Source of the DNA: Acidimicrobiales bacterium
Lineage (GTDB): Bacteria > Actinomycetota > Acidimicrobiia > Acidimicrobiales > MedAcidi-G1
Direction of reading: 5' to 3'
Assembly: GCA_014237715.1 (NCBI GenBank)
Contig: JAAZZG010000007.1
Span: 25,122-89,121, forward strand
DNA: 64,000 nucleotides
Part shown: in pieces, positions 32,826-40,921 of the stretch
Numbering within the stretch: position 1 is the first letter of the stretch
Layout: every line of letters begins with the position of its first letter
Notes under the pieces: generated by a model
The model's database searches: none
What the model was told of the DNA's origin: nothing
Seen by the model: the letters and a program-made list of their open reading frames with translations, nothing else
Made by a program: the position numbers and the translations under genes

Positions 32826-33608
32826 TTACCAGGCCAGCTTCGGGCCGCCACGTTCGCCGGGCCAACGCGAGCCGCCGATGGTGTCGGCGTACGGCCAGAA
32901 GGCCACCGGGTCCAGGGGCCCGCCGTTGGTGATCGAGCGTTCCTTGTGTCGGGACGTCACCAGCCGGGCATCCACTAGGTCTTCCATGGGCAGGAGTTCG
33001 GTGTATGGATCCCACGGGCTGTCCCGCAGCACCAGCTCGCCGTCGAGGGTCTCGACGTGGACCGGTTCGCTGACCTGGTGGACGTGCACCACATGCGGGG
33101 GGAAATCCCACTGGCCCTCGGCGCCTCCGATGGCCCGGGAGTACTTCGTCCACCACTCGTCGTGCACGACATCAGACCCGTCGGTGTCCGCTTCGCCGGT
33201 GATCGTGCCCCGGAACTCCAGGAACGTGTACCCCTGATGGGTACAGGTGGCCTCGATGCGGTCACCGAGGCGGAAGTAGCGGGTAGTGCACGGGAACTTG
33301 GGCTGGCCGTTGGTCTCAGAGCTGACGAAGATCGCCGCTTCCTGGTCGATGCCGATCCCGAACGAGTACTGGCCCTTGATTCCGTTCCACACGGCATCGA
33401 CCTTGGTGGACACGCCGTACTCCGGTTCATTGCGGATGGGCACGCAGTAGATCCCGACGTACACGTTCGGGCTGCCGGTGGGTTCAATCCCAGGTGGTAG
33501 CAGTGGGGCGATCCGGTCAGGGTCGGTCCGGTAGACGATGTTTAGCTTCGGGTGGGCGGCGATCTCCGCCGGCCGTGCCGTGGGTTTGGTCAAGGTGGTT
33601 TCAGACAT
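32826..33608 (-). CDS. Acetoacetate decarboxylase family protein
   Basis: A 260-residue protein with the acetoacetate decarboxylase (ADC) fold. The Schiff-base lysine region is ETNGQPKFPCTTRYF, matching the E-x-x-G-x-PK arrangement of the family, and the N-terminal LLPPGIEP loop is also typical. Family members include decarboxylases, aldolase-dehydratases and lyases, so acetoacetate need not be the substrate. It is followed by the DUF-type gene and sits downstream of a small membrane-protein gene and the MarR gene on the same strand. Confidence 0.83.
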   Translation of the reverse strand: MSETTLTKPTARPAEIAAHPKLNIVYRTDPDRIAPLLPPGIEPTGSPNVYVGIYCVPIRNEPEYGVSTKVDAVWNGIKGQYSFGIGIDQEAAIFVSSETNGQPKFPCTTRYFRLGDRIEATCTHQGYTFLEFRGTITGEADTDGSDVVHDEWWTKYSRAIGGAEGQWDFPPHVVHVHQVSEPVHVETLDGELVLRDSPWDPYTELLPMEDLVDARLVTSRHKERSITNGGPLDPVAFWPYADTIGGSRWPGERGGPKLAW

Positions 33609-33689
33609 GGTGTCAGCCTGCCGGATCGTCGGCCCGGAGGCCCAATCGGTCCGGAGGCCGCCGGACCGATTCGATCCAGCGACGGGTGC

Positions 33690-33887
33690 TCAGTCGCGCT
33701 CGTGGCGGGCCTTCTTGGCCGCCAGGCGCTCGGCCACCTTCACGTCGTTTCGCTCCACGGCGGTCTTGGCCGTCAGCATCACTATCTGCACGATGGTGAA
33801 GATGATGGACAGGAGCACCAGCACCGGCCAGCCGATGATGAGGCCGATCACGAGGGCCAGAAGCCCGATGGCGGTGGAGACGATCAC
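33690..33887 (-). CDS. Small membrane protein
   Basis: A 65-residue protein whose first 45 residues are almost entirely hydrophobic (LLALVIGLIIGWPVLVLLSI, then IFTIVQIVMLTA), consistent with a two-helix hairpin or one long helix. A charged tail (VERNDVKVAERLAAKKARHERD) should face the cytoplasm. No family recognised. It sits between the MarR gene and the ADC-like gene on the same strand, just past the 15-bp tandem repeat. Confidence 0.6.
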   Translation of the reverse strand: MIVSTAIGLLALVIGLIIGWPVLVLLSIIFTIVQIVMLTAKTAVERNDVKVAERLAAKKARHERD

Positions 33888-33907
33888 GGGTCGGACCCTA
33901 GGGGAGC

Positions 33908-33982
33908 GGACCCGTTGCCGTTGGACCCGCTTCTGGAGGACTCGTCGCTGGAGGACCTGTAGCTGGAGGACCCGTTACGGGT
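33908..33982. repeat. Five imperfect 15-bp tandem repeats
   Basis: Five contiguous 15-bp units, each starting GGAC: GGACCCGTTGCCGTT, GGACCCGCTTCTGGA, GGACTCGTCGCTGGA, GGACCTGTAGCTGGA, GGACCCGTTACGGGT. They fill the gap between the MarR stop and the small membrane-protein start on the minus strand. The unit is a multiple of three but no convincing gene spans it. Confidence 0.85.
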
Positions 33983-33993
33983 GATGAGCGGAA

Positions 33994-34500
33994 TCAGAAG
34001 TCCCCGGCGGCGGCGCGCAGCGAGCGGAGGCTGTTGGTGACCGCGGTCAGATCCGGTGTCTCCATGCCGTCCAGACCGAACCCCACGTCGCCTAGCGCGG
34101 CGGCAGCCCTCTCGACTCGCGTGCGTCCCGCAGGAGTGATCTCGACCAGCGTGGTCCGCCGGTCGGTGGGGTGGGGAATCCTGGTCACCAGCCCTTCGGC
34201 CTCCAGCCGGTCGACGGTGTTGGTGACGCTGGTGGGATGCACCTGGAGCCGTTCGCCCATGCGACCCATGGGCATGGCGCCGGTCCGGGTGAACGACAGC
34301 AGGGCCAGCGCCTCGAAGCGGCTGAACATCAGGTCGAACGGCTCGAGGGTTGCGTCGATCCGCTTGAGAAGGATCTGGTGGGCCCGGGTGATCGACGTGG
34401 CGGCTGCCATGGCGTCCACGGCTCCCCAACCTCTGGCCTCCCAGTTGCGACGGGCCTCGGCGATCGGGTCGAAGGGGAGGGGGGCGTCCGGGGGAGGCAT
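33994..34500 (-). CDS. MarR family transcriptional regulator
   Basis: A 168-residue winged-helix regulator. The DNA-binding region reads RFEALALLSFTRTGAMPMGRMGERLQVHPTSV with recognition helix TSVTNTVDRLEAEGLV, followed by the wing RIPHPTDRRTTLVEIT, all typical of MarR. ATG at 34500 gives normal length. It is divergent from the acyl-CoA mutase operon (61 bp between starts) and could repress that operon or its own downstream genes; ligands of MarR proteins are usually small aromatic or acyl compounds. No clear palindromic operator was found in the 61 bp. Confidence 0.88.
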   Translation of the reverse strand: MPPPDAPLPFDPIAEARRNWEARGWGAVDAMAAATSITRAHQILLKRIDATLEPFDLMFSRFEALALLSFTRTGAMPMGRMGERLQVHPTSVTNTVDRLEAEGLVTRIPHPTDRRTTLVEITPAGRTRVERAAAALGDVGFGLDGMETPDLTAVTNSLRSLRAAAGDF

Positions 34501-34561
34501 CCGTCCAGCGTAGTGGCATGGTTGGTTGGCAGATAGTCGGACGCCCAAGTATCCTCGCGAC

Positions 34562-36193
34562 ATGGTTGGTAAGAACACCGATAGGGCCAGAGGTGGTACC
34601 TCGGAAGCATCGTCACCGGATGACCGGTATCGCACCCTGTCGGGGATTCTTGTCGATCGGGTGTACGGCGACGGACCGTTGCCCGGCGAGTTTCCCTACA
34701 CCCGGGGGGTGCACGCCGACATGTACCGGTCCCGCCTGTGGACCATGCGGATGTTCGCCGGCTTCGGCACGGCTACCGACACCAACGCCCGCTTCCGCGA
34801 ACTACTGGCCGCCGGGGGCACCGGCCTGTCCACGGCGTTCGACATGCCCACGCTCATGGGCCGCGACTCGGACCACGACTGGGCACTTGGCGAGGTCGGC
34901 CGTGCCGGGGTGGCCGTCGACACCGTTGAGGACATGGTCGACCTGTACGCCGGCATCGACCTGGGAACCGTGTCCACGTCGATGACCATCAACGGGCCGG
35001 CGTCCATCCTGCTGGCCATGTACGTCGTCGTCGCCGAGGAGGGTGGTGTCATCCGGGGTGACCTGAGCGGCACGCTCCAGAACGACATCCTCAAGGAGTA
35101 CCAGGCCCAGAAGGAGTACGTCTTTCCGCCACGGCCGTCGGTCCGACTAGTCACCGATGTCATGGCGTTCACCGCCGCCGAAATGCCCCGTTGGAACCCG
35201 GTGTCGATCTCCGGCTATCACATCCGTGAGGCCGGCTCGACGGCCGCCCAAGAGTTGGCCTTCACGTTGGCCAACGGGTTCGCCTACGTGGAGGCGGCGG
35301 TGGCCGCCGGCATGGACGTCGACGACTTCGCCCCGCGACTGAGCTTCTTCTTCAACAGTCACAACGACTTCTTCGAGGAGGTGGGCAAGTTCCGGGCGGC
35401 TCGGCGCCTCTGGGCTCGCTGGATGCGTGATCGTTACGGCGCCAATGACGAACGAAGCCTGAAGCTGCGGTTCCACACGCAGACCGCCGGCGTGTCGCTT
35501 ACCGCCCATCAGCCTGAGGTGAACATCGCCCGGGTGGCCATCCAGGCTCTGGCCGGCGTCCTGGGCGGTACCCAGAGCCTCCACACCGATTCCTACGACG
35601 AGGCGTTGGCGCTTCCGAGTGAGGACGCGGTCCGCGTCGCCCTCCGTACCCAGCAGGTCATCGCCCATGAAACCGGGGTGGTCAACACGGCCGACCCGTT
35701 GGGTGGTTCGGCTTACGTGGAGTGGATGACTGACGAGATGGAACGCCGGGCCGAGGAGGTCTTCGCCCACCTCGAGGGTCTAGGGGACGGCTCGCTGCTC
35801 GAGGGCGTGTACGCCGGGATCGACAGCGGCTGGTTCGTCGGCGAGATCGCCGATGCCGCCTACCGCTACGAGCGCGAGGTGAACGCCGGCGAGCGGATCG
35901 TGGTGGGCGTCAATGCGTTCACCGAGGGCGATGATCCGGAGCGCCGCCGCCTGCTGCGTATTGGTCAGGACACAGAGGACCTCCAACGCAAACGCCTGGC
36001 CACCGTCAGACAGGACCGCGATGACGCAGCGGTAGCCGCGACGCTGGCCCGGGTGGCCACCGACGCCGCCCAGCCCACCGTCAACCTCATGCCTGCTCTG
36101 GTCGATGCCGTCCGGGCCCGGGCCACCGTTGGGGAGGTCGTCGACACGCTCGAGGCCGAGTTCGGGACCTACGTCGAACGGGCGGTGGTGTGA
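34562..36193 (+). CDS. B12-dependent acyl-CoA mutase large subunit, isobutyryl-CoA mutase-like
   Basis: The 543-residue catalytic subunit of the methylmalonyl-CoA mutase superfamily has a TIM-barrel with [20 protein letters not shown] and [10 protein letters not shown] (His220). Substrate specificity in the superfamily is set by two residues: Tyr89/Arg207 in methylmalonyl-CoA mutase and Phe80/Gln198 in isobutyryl-CoA mutase. Here the equivalents are Phe65 (in TMRMFAGFG) and Gln183 (in [12 protein letters not shown]). The 118-residue spacing and the 37 residues to His220 equal the known enzymes. This suggests isobutyryl-/butyryl-CoA interconversion rather than methylmalonyl-CoA. ATG 34562 is preferred; TTG 34526 is possible. 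The small subunit follows with overlapping start. Confidence 0.9.
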   Translation: MVGKNTDRARGGTSEASSPDDRYRTLSGILVDRVYGDGPLPGEFPYTRGVHADMYRSRLWTMRMFAGFGTATDTNARFRELLAAGGTGLSTAFDMPTLMGRDSDHDWALGEVGRAGVAVDTVEDMVDLYAGIDLGTVSTSMTINGPASILLAMYVVVAEEGGVIRGDLSGTLQNDILKEYQAQKEYVFPPRPSVRLVTDVMAFTAAEMPRWNPVSISGYHIREAGSTAAQELAFTLANGFAYVEAAVAAGMDVDDFAPRLSFFFNSHNDFFEEVGKFRAARRLWARWMRDRYGANDERSLKLRFHTQTAGVSLTAHQPEVNIARVAIQALAGVLGGTQSLHTDSYDEALALPSEDAVRVALRTQQVIAHETGVVNTADPLGGSAYVEWMTDEMERRAEEVFAHLEGLGDGSLLEGVYAGIDSGWFVGEIADAAYRYEREVNAGERIVVGVNAFTEGDDPERRRLLRIGQDTEDLQRKRLATVRQDRDDAAVAATLARVATDAAQPTVNLMPALVDAVRARATVGEVVDTLEAEFGTYVERAVV

Positions 36194-36594
36194 TGAATGA
36201 GACGCCGCTGCGGGTTGTTCTGGCCAAGTTGGGGTTGGATGGCCACGACCGGGGCCTCAAGGTGGTGGCCCGGATGCTGCGTGATGGTGGCATGGAGGTC
36301 GTGTACCTCGGCCTGCGCCAGACCACCGACACCATCATCGACGCGGTCGAGCAGGAGGACGCCGACGTGGTCGGCATCTCGATGCTCAACGCCGGACACC
36401 TGACGCTTGGCCCCCGCATGGTCGAGGCGCTGGCCGACGCCGGGCTGGACGTGCCGGTGGTGATCGGTGGCATCGTCCCCGACGAGGACCGACCCGCCAT
36501 GGCCGCCGCCGGCGTGGCCGGGGTGCTCGGTCCGGGGGCTTCGGCCGACGAGGTCGTGGCCTGCGTCCGGGCGGCCGCCGACACCCGGAGCTGA
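36193..36594 (+). CDS. Acyl-CoA mutase small (cobalamin-binding) subunit
   Basis: A 133-residue Rossmann-like B12-binding protein. The cobalt-ligand motif D-x-H-x-x-G is present as LDGHDRG near residue 18, followed by the SML and GG stretches that bind the nucleotide tail (VVGISMLNAGH, VVIGGIVPDED). It supplies the corrinoid half of the mutase whose catalytic subunit is encoded just upstream. The start is ATG at 36193 or GTG at 36190; either overlaps the large-subunit stop. MeaB follows 6 bp downstream. Confidence 0.95.
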   Translation: MNETPLRVVLAKLGLDGHDRGLKVVARMLRDGGMEVVYLGLRQTTDTIIDAVEQEDADVVGISMLNAGHLTLGPRMVEALADAGLDVPVVIGGIVPDEDRPAMAAAGVAGVLGPGASADEVVACVRAAADTRS

Positions 36595-36600
36595 TCGGCG

Positions 36601-37689
36601 GTGCCCGGGGAGACCAGGTCCATTGCTGAACTGGTGGCCGCCGCCCGGGGTAGCGAACGTCGGGCCACCGCCCGGCTCCTGACCCTTGTCGAGCGGGGCG
36701 GACCACCGGCCGACGAGGTGGCCGAACGGGCCTGGTCGGCGCTCGGTGGCAGGGCTTCTAGCGGAGCGACTAGCGACGGTGGGGACGGCAACGGGCATCG
36801 TGCCCACGTGATCGGTCTGACCGGGCCACCGGGTGCCGGCAAGTCCACCCTGGTCGCTGCCTGGACGACCCGACTGGTCGAACGGGGGTACCGGCCGGCC
36901 GTGCTGGCCGTCGATCCGTCGTCCCCACTCACCGGGGGCGCCATCCTCGGCGACCGGGTCCGCATGGCGGAGGCCACGGCTGCGGGCGTGTTCATCCGAT
37001 CCATGGCCACCCGGGGTCATGCGGGAGGCCTGGCGCTCGCTGTGCCCGGCATGGTGCGGGTGCTGGACCTGGCCGGATTCGACCCGGTGATTGTCGAGAC
37101 GGTGGGCGTCGGTCAGGTGGAGGTCGACGTGGCCTCCACGGCCGACACCGTGCTGGTGGTGGTGACCCCGGGTATGGGTGATGCGGTGCAGGCCAATAAG
37201 GCCGGTCTGCTCGAGGTGGCCGACGTGTTCGCGGTGAACAAGTCCGACCGGCCCGATGCCGCGGATGCACGGCGTGACCTCGAGCTCATGCTCGACCTCT
37301 CGGACCTGACTGGCCATGGGCGCGCCGGCACGGGTACGGACACCCGTCCGTCGATCATCTCGACGGTGGCCACCACCGGGGTCGGCGTGGACGATCTCGC
37401 CGATGCCACCGATGCCCACCTGACAGCCCAGGTTGCTGCCGGTGCCCTGGCGGGCCGCCGCGAGGATCGGTGGCGGGCCGAGGTCCGATCGCACCTCGAC
37501 CGGCTGTTGTTGGACGCGTCCCGCAGTGCCATCGCTGGGTCCCTTCCCGCTAGCGGTGCTCCGGGCGCCGTGGCCCGCTCCCTTTCCGAAGGGGTGGCCG
37601 ACCGTCTGCTCGGCCACCGGATCCCGGGTGACAGGACGGCGGGTGAACCGGCCGGGCACGAGGGCGGCGCCGCGGAGGGGGATCGTTAG
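36601..37689 (+). CDS. meaB: MeaB/ArgK-type G3E GTPase, mutase chaperone
   Basis: MeaB proteins gate cobalamin delivery to, and protect, B12-dependent acyl-CoA mutases. The 362-residue product has a P-loop LTGPPGAGKSTL, DPSSPLTGGAILGDRVRM, the switch region GVGQVEVDVAS, and the G4 motif VNKSDRPDA. The N-terminal helical arm and the C-terminal dimerisation helices match the family. A Gly/Ser-rich insert (about residues 50-65) lies just ahead of the P-loop. GTG at 36601 is 6 bp after the small subunit, completing a three-gene mutase operon. Confidence 0.93.
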   Translation: MPGETRSIAELVAAARGSERRATARLLTLVERGGPPADEVAERAWSALGGRASSGATSDGGDGNGHRAHVIGLTGPPGAGKSTLVAAWTTRLVERGYRPAVLAVDPSSPLTGGAILGDRVRMAEATAAGVFIRSMATRGHAGGLALAVPGMVRVLDLAGFDPVIVETVGVGQVEVDVASTADTVLVVVTPGMGDAVQANKAGLLEVADVFAVNKSDRPDAADARRDLELMLDLSDLTGHGRAGTGTDTRPSIISTVATTGVGVDDLADATDAHLTAQVAAGALAGRREDRWRAEVRSHLDRLLLDASRSAIAGSLPASGAPGAVARSLSEGVADRLLGHRIPGDRTAGEPAGHEGGAAEGDR

Positions 37690-37700
37690 GCTTCCAATCT

Positions 37701-38180
37701 GTGGTGGCCAACCCCCTCTCTCTTCCGGCGCGACTCTGGCGGGAACACGGAACAACGCTCATCCGGTTCTCCCGGGTGTCGCTCGTCAACGTGTTCATCG
37801 GCCAGTCCCTGCTGTTCCTATTTCACAGCGTCATCGGCTGGCCCGGCGCCTTCGCCAACATGGCGGCGGTGGCCATCAGCAGTTGGCCCGCCTACTGGCT
37901 GAGCCGCCACTACGTTTGGGAACAGGAGCAGGGTGGACACACGGTGGGTGAGATCGCCCCGTTCTGGATGCTCTCGTTCGCCGGGTTGTTCCTGTCCACC
38001 GCAGCGGTCGGTGTGGTCGATTCCATCTTCGGCGGTGCCCTGTCGGTTCAGCTGGCCAACGCCGGCGCCTTCGCCGCCCTGTGGATCGTGCGGTACCTGG
38101 TCTTCCATCACGTGATCTGGGGCGACAAGGATGAAGCACCGGCGGGAGAGGTCGCCGCCGGAGACTCCGACGGAACCTGA
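37701..38180 (+). CDS. GtrA family membrane protein
   Basis: A 159-residue protein with four hydrophobic helices matching the GtrA/DPMS fold: FSRVSLVNVFIGQSLLFLF, then NMAAVAISSWPAYWLSRHYVW, two more helices, and the closing FAALWIVRYLVFHHVIW. GtrA proteins are thought to help move polyprenyl-linked sugars or anchor glycosyltransferases. GTG start at 37701, 11 bp after meaB. Its last 50 bp overlap the methyltransferase reading frame, an unusually long overlap. Confidence 0.85.
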   Translation: MVANPLSLPARLWREHGTTLIRFSRVSLVNVFIGQSLLFLFHSVIGWPGAFANMAAVAISSWPAYWLSRHYVWEQEQGGHTVGEIAPFWMLSFAGLFLSTAAVGVVDSIFGGALSVQLANAGAFAALWIVRYLVFHHVIWGDKDEAPAGEVAAGDSDGT

Positions 38181-38889
38181 ATCGGTGGATTCCGTATCTG
38201 GAGCCCTCTCCACCGGAGGCATCTCCTCGACAGGCGACGCCCGGTCGGTCCGGTCCGCCGAGGTGCTGGCCCATGCGGTCGCCGCCCGTGGCTTCATGCC
38301 GGCCGACGAGGGGCGCGCCCTGTTCGACCACGCCAGCAGCGTTGGACAGCAGGGCATCGACGGTCCGTGGTTGGAGATCGGCAGCTACTGCGGCAAGTCC
38401 GCCTGCTACCTCGGTGCCGCGGCCGAATCCGCCGGTCGCCAACTGTTCGCTCTGGACCACCATCGGGGCTCAGAGGAGAACCAGGCCGGCTGGGAACACC
38501 ATGAACCCGACCTCGTCGATCCGGCCATCGGTCGGATGGACACCCTGCCGGTCTTCCGGCGCACCATCCACGATGCCGGGCTGGAGGGCACCGTGGTGGC
38601 CCTCGTCGGGGACTCGCCGTCGGTGGCCGCCGTTTGGCAGACCTCGCTCGCCCTGTTGTTCATCGACGGGGGGCACGGCACCGAGCCGGCCCATCTGGAT
38701 TACGAGGGTTGGGTGCCGCACCTGGCTGTAGGCGGTCTCCTGCTGATCCACGACGTCTTCGCGGATCCGGCCGATGGCGGTTGCCCGCCGTTCGAGATCT
38801 GGAGCCGAGCCGTCGGATCTGGGGCGTTCACCGAGGTCGACGCGGTTGGGTCGCTCCGGGTCCTCCGGCGCACCGGCTCCGGCATCTGA
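38131..38889 (+). CDS. Class I SAM-dependent methyltransferase (Methyltransf_24 type)
   Basis: A Rossmann-fold methyltransferase. Motif I is WLEIGSYCGKSACYLG, the acidic motif II residue is in LFALDHHRG, and the LFIDGGHGTEPAHLDYEGW and LLLIHDVFAD segments are typical of Methyltransf_24 enzymes that modify sugars or antibiotics. The first 50 residues are low-complexity and overlap the GtrA gene; a later start would remove the overlap, for example an internal GTG near 38185. It converges on the toroid-protein gene. Confidence 0.8.
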   Translation: MKHRRERSPPETPTEPESVDSVSGALSTGGISSTGDARSVRSAEVLAHAVAARGFMPADEGRALFDHASSVGQQGIDGPWLEIGSYCGKSACYLGAAAESAGRQLFALDHHRGSEENQAGWEHHEPDLVDPAIGRMDTLPVFRRTIHDAGLEGTVVALVGDSPSVAAVWQTSLALLFIDGGHGTEPAHLDYEGWVPHLAVGGLLLIHDVFADPADGGCPPFEIWSRAVGSGAFTEVDAVGSLRVLRRTGSGI

Positions 38890-38972
38890 CGTCGCTTCCC
38901 GGTTCAGGCAACACTCCCGCTAGCGGGTACGGGGATGCTGCCGCCCACCGGAGGCGGGCCGACAACGGGAAC

Positions 38973-40094
38973 TCAGTCGTTCTCGGTGACCCGTGTTCTC
39001 AGAGGTAGTTCGTCGACGGCGATCACGTCGGGCAGGGCGCGGTGGTCTACGAAGACGCCCGAAGCCGGGCTGCATCCGCCCAGAGCGTCAGCGGCCAACA
39101 CGACCGCAGCTGACGTGTACGTCGAGCATTCCTCGGTCGGGAAGGTCACTAGATCCGGGTAGACGATTCCGGTCAGGTACCGGCCGTCGGCCTGGCGCAT
39201 GGGAAGCGTGGCCCGGAACAGGTCGGTCGCCGTGGCCCGATCACCGGCCAACAGGTAGGCCATCGCGCACTCGCTGGTCTCGGCCGCTGTCGCCCAGTGT
39301 TTGTCCGATACGCAGCGGACGCCGAGTGATCCGCCGTCGGCAACGCTATTGACGGCACCGTTGGCGGGGTTCGCTATCACGAACTCGTCCCGTCGGGCAT
39401 CCAGATGGGTCAGAGCGTCGTCGCCGCTGATCGCCCCGCTCAGTACCGGGTAGTACCAGTCCATGGCCCACCGGTTCTTGGGGGTGAACGCACCGTCGGG
39501 CCGGGTTCGTACCACGTGGGCCAGATGGCCGAGGGACAGTTCCCAGTCGGGACGCTCGTGACCGGTCTCTTCGGCCACCGCCACCGCGCACCGGAGGCTG
39601 TGGCAGATGCTGGACGATCCGGTGAGCAGGGCGAAGGACCACGGCGTGCCGTCGGGGTGGCGGGCCCACAGGATTTCGCCACGTGGCGTTTGCAGGTCGA
39701 GCACGAAGTCGATGGCCCGCTCCACGACCCCCCACATGGACTCGAGAAAGCCGCGGTCACTGGTCAACAGCCAGTGGTGCCATACCCCGGTGGCCACGTA
39801 GGCGATTACGTTGGCGTCGAACTTCGGGTCCTCCACGCCGCCGGCCACGTAGTACTGGTGCCAGGCGCCGTTCTCGTGCTGGGTCGTGACCAACCACTGG
39901 TAGGCGGCCTCGGCCTGATCAAGGTGGCCGGTCACCGCGAGGGCCATGGCGGCCTCGGTGTGGTTCCAGGGGTCGGCATGCCCACCGGGGATCCACGGGA
40001 TCATCCCGTCGGGTAGCTGCCACTCGGCAATGGTGCCGGCTGTGACTACCAACTGTTCGGCGTCCAGGACACCTGGGACCTCAGGCAGCGACAT
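38973..40094 (-). CDS. Alpha/alpha-toroid protein (prenyltransferase/glycosidase-like fold)
   Basis: The 373-residue protein is built of helical hairpins with conserved aromatic and acidic residues, as in alpha/alpha-toroids: WIPGGHADPWNHTEAAMALA, YQWLVTTQHENGAWHQYYV, and FDANVIAYVATGVWHHWLLT. In actinobacteria such proteins are often annotated as prenyltransferases, but the shape equally fits a glycan-processing enzyme, and I see no DxDD or DDxxD prenyl motif. Neighbours encode a methyltransferase (14-bp overlap) and a GT4 glycosyltransferase on the same strand, which favours a sugar-related role (inference). Confidence 0.75.
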   Translation of the reverse strand: MSLPEVPGVLDAEQLVVTAGTIAEWQLPDGMIPWIPGGHADPWNHTEAAMALAVTGHLDQAEAAYQWLVTTQHENGAWHQYYVAGGVEDPKFDANVIAYVATGVWHHWLLTSDRGFLESMWGVVERAIDFVLDLQTPRGEILWARHPDGTPWSFALLTGSSSICHSLRCAVAVAEETGHERPDWELSLGHLAHVVRTRPDGAFTPKNRWAMDWYYPVLSGAISGDDALTHLDARRDEFVIANPANGAVNSVADGGSLGVRCVSDKHWATAAETSECAMAYLLAGDRATATDLFRATLPMRQADGRYLTGIVYPDLVTFPTEECSTYTSAAVVLAADALGGCSPASGVFVDHRALPDVIAVDELPLRTRVTEND

Positions 40095-40881
40095 GCTCGC
40101 CCTCCCTGGTACTGGTTCCGTCCGGTGCGTACCGATGGGGGATCGGGGGGGTGCCTGCGACGGGCCGGCGGGCGTAGACCACGAGGCTTTTGCCCAGTAC
40201 CGGAGCCAAGAGGCGTTCAGCGAGCCTCGTGGTGCGGGGCGCCTTCACGATGTCCCACGTCAGGAGCCGGTGGTAGAGCGACACGAGACGGCTTTCGGCA
40301 ACGGGCCGGTTGGGCCCCACCGCGCACCGCAGCCACCAGTAGGGGCTGTGTAGAGCATGGACCCGGTGTTCGTCGATCGGCTCGAGGCCCGCGTCGGCCA
40401 TCCGGGCCCGCAACTGGCCGTTGCCGTAGATCCGTACGTGGCCACCGGGCTGATTGGGGGCGTGGTAGTCGTCCGAGATCGCCCAGCAGATCCGTTCAGG
40501 CAGACGGGCTGGAATGGTCACGGCCAGCACGCCTCCCGGCCGGAGCACGCGCGTCAGCTCGGCTAGGGCGCCGGCATCGTCGTCGATGTGTTCCATGACT
40601 TCCGAGGCGATGATCCGATCGAAGGAGTCGTCGGCGAAGGGAAGCATCGTGGCGTCGCCGTTGGCCGTCTCCAGCACGACGTCGTTGGTCAGTTCGCCGT
40701 CGGCCCGCATCACGTCGCCGATGGAGCGGACCTGGCGTAGCTCGTCGAGGCCGAGGTCACACGCCACCACATGGGCGCCGCGTCGTAGGGCCTCGTAGGC
40801 ATGGCGGCCAAACCCACAGCCCAAGTCCAGCACGGTCTCCCCGGCGGTGAGGCCCAGACGTTCGTAGTCAGCGGTCAGCAC
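40081..40881 (-). CDS. Class I SAM-dependent methyltransferase
   Basis: A 266-residue methyltransferase with motif I VLDLGCGFGRHAYEA, motif II in VVACDLG, motif III/post-I NGDATMLPFADDSFDRIIAS, and a Methyltransf_11 core (LRPGGVLAVTIPA). The C-terminal half (LRCAVGPNRPVAESRLVSLY) is extra and probably binds the acceptor. It overlaps the toroid gene by 14 bp and follows the GT4 gene by 40 bp. Confidence 0.88.
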   Translation of the reverse strand: MLTADYERLGLTAGETVLDLGCGFGRHAYEALRRGAHVVACDLGLDELRQVRSIGDVMRADGELTNDVVLETANGDATMLPFADDSFDRIIASEVMEHIDDDAGALAELTRVLRPGGVLAVTIPARLPERICWAISDDYHAPNQPGGHVRIYGNGQLRARMADAGLEPIDEHRVHALHSPYWWLRCAVGPNRPVAESRLVSLYHRLLTWDIVKAPRTTRLAERLLAPVLGKSLVVYARRPVAGTPPIPHRYAPDGTSTREGEHVAA

Positions 40882-40921
40882 GGGTCAGGTTCCGGAAAGC
40901 GGGTGGTCAGACGCCGGTTGG

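Noticed and set aside
33908..33982. The 15-bp tandem repeats as a CRISPR array
   Set aside because: Units are contiguous with no unique spacers and no cas genes are nearby.
36169..37755. 528-codon minus-strand frame across the mutase small subunit and meaB
   Set aside because: Shadow of two well-supported genes; low-complexity composition and no motif.
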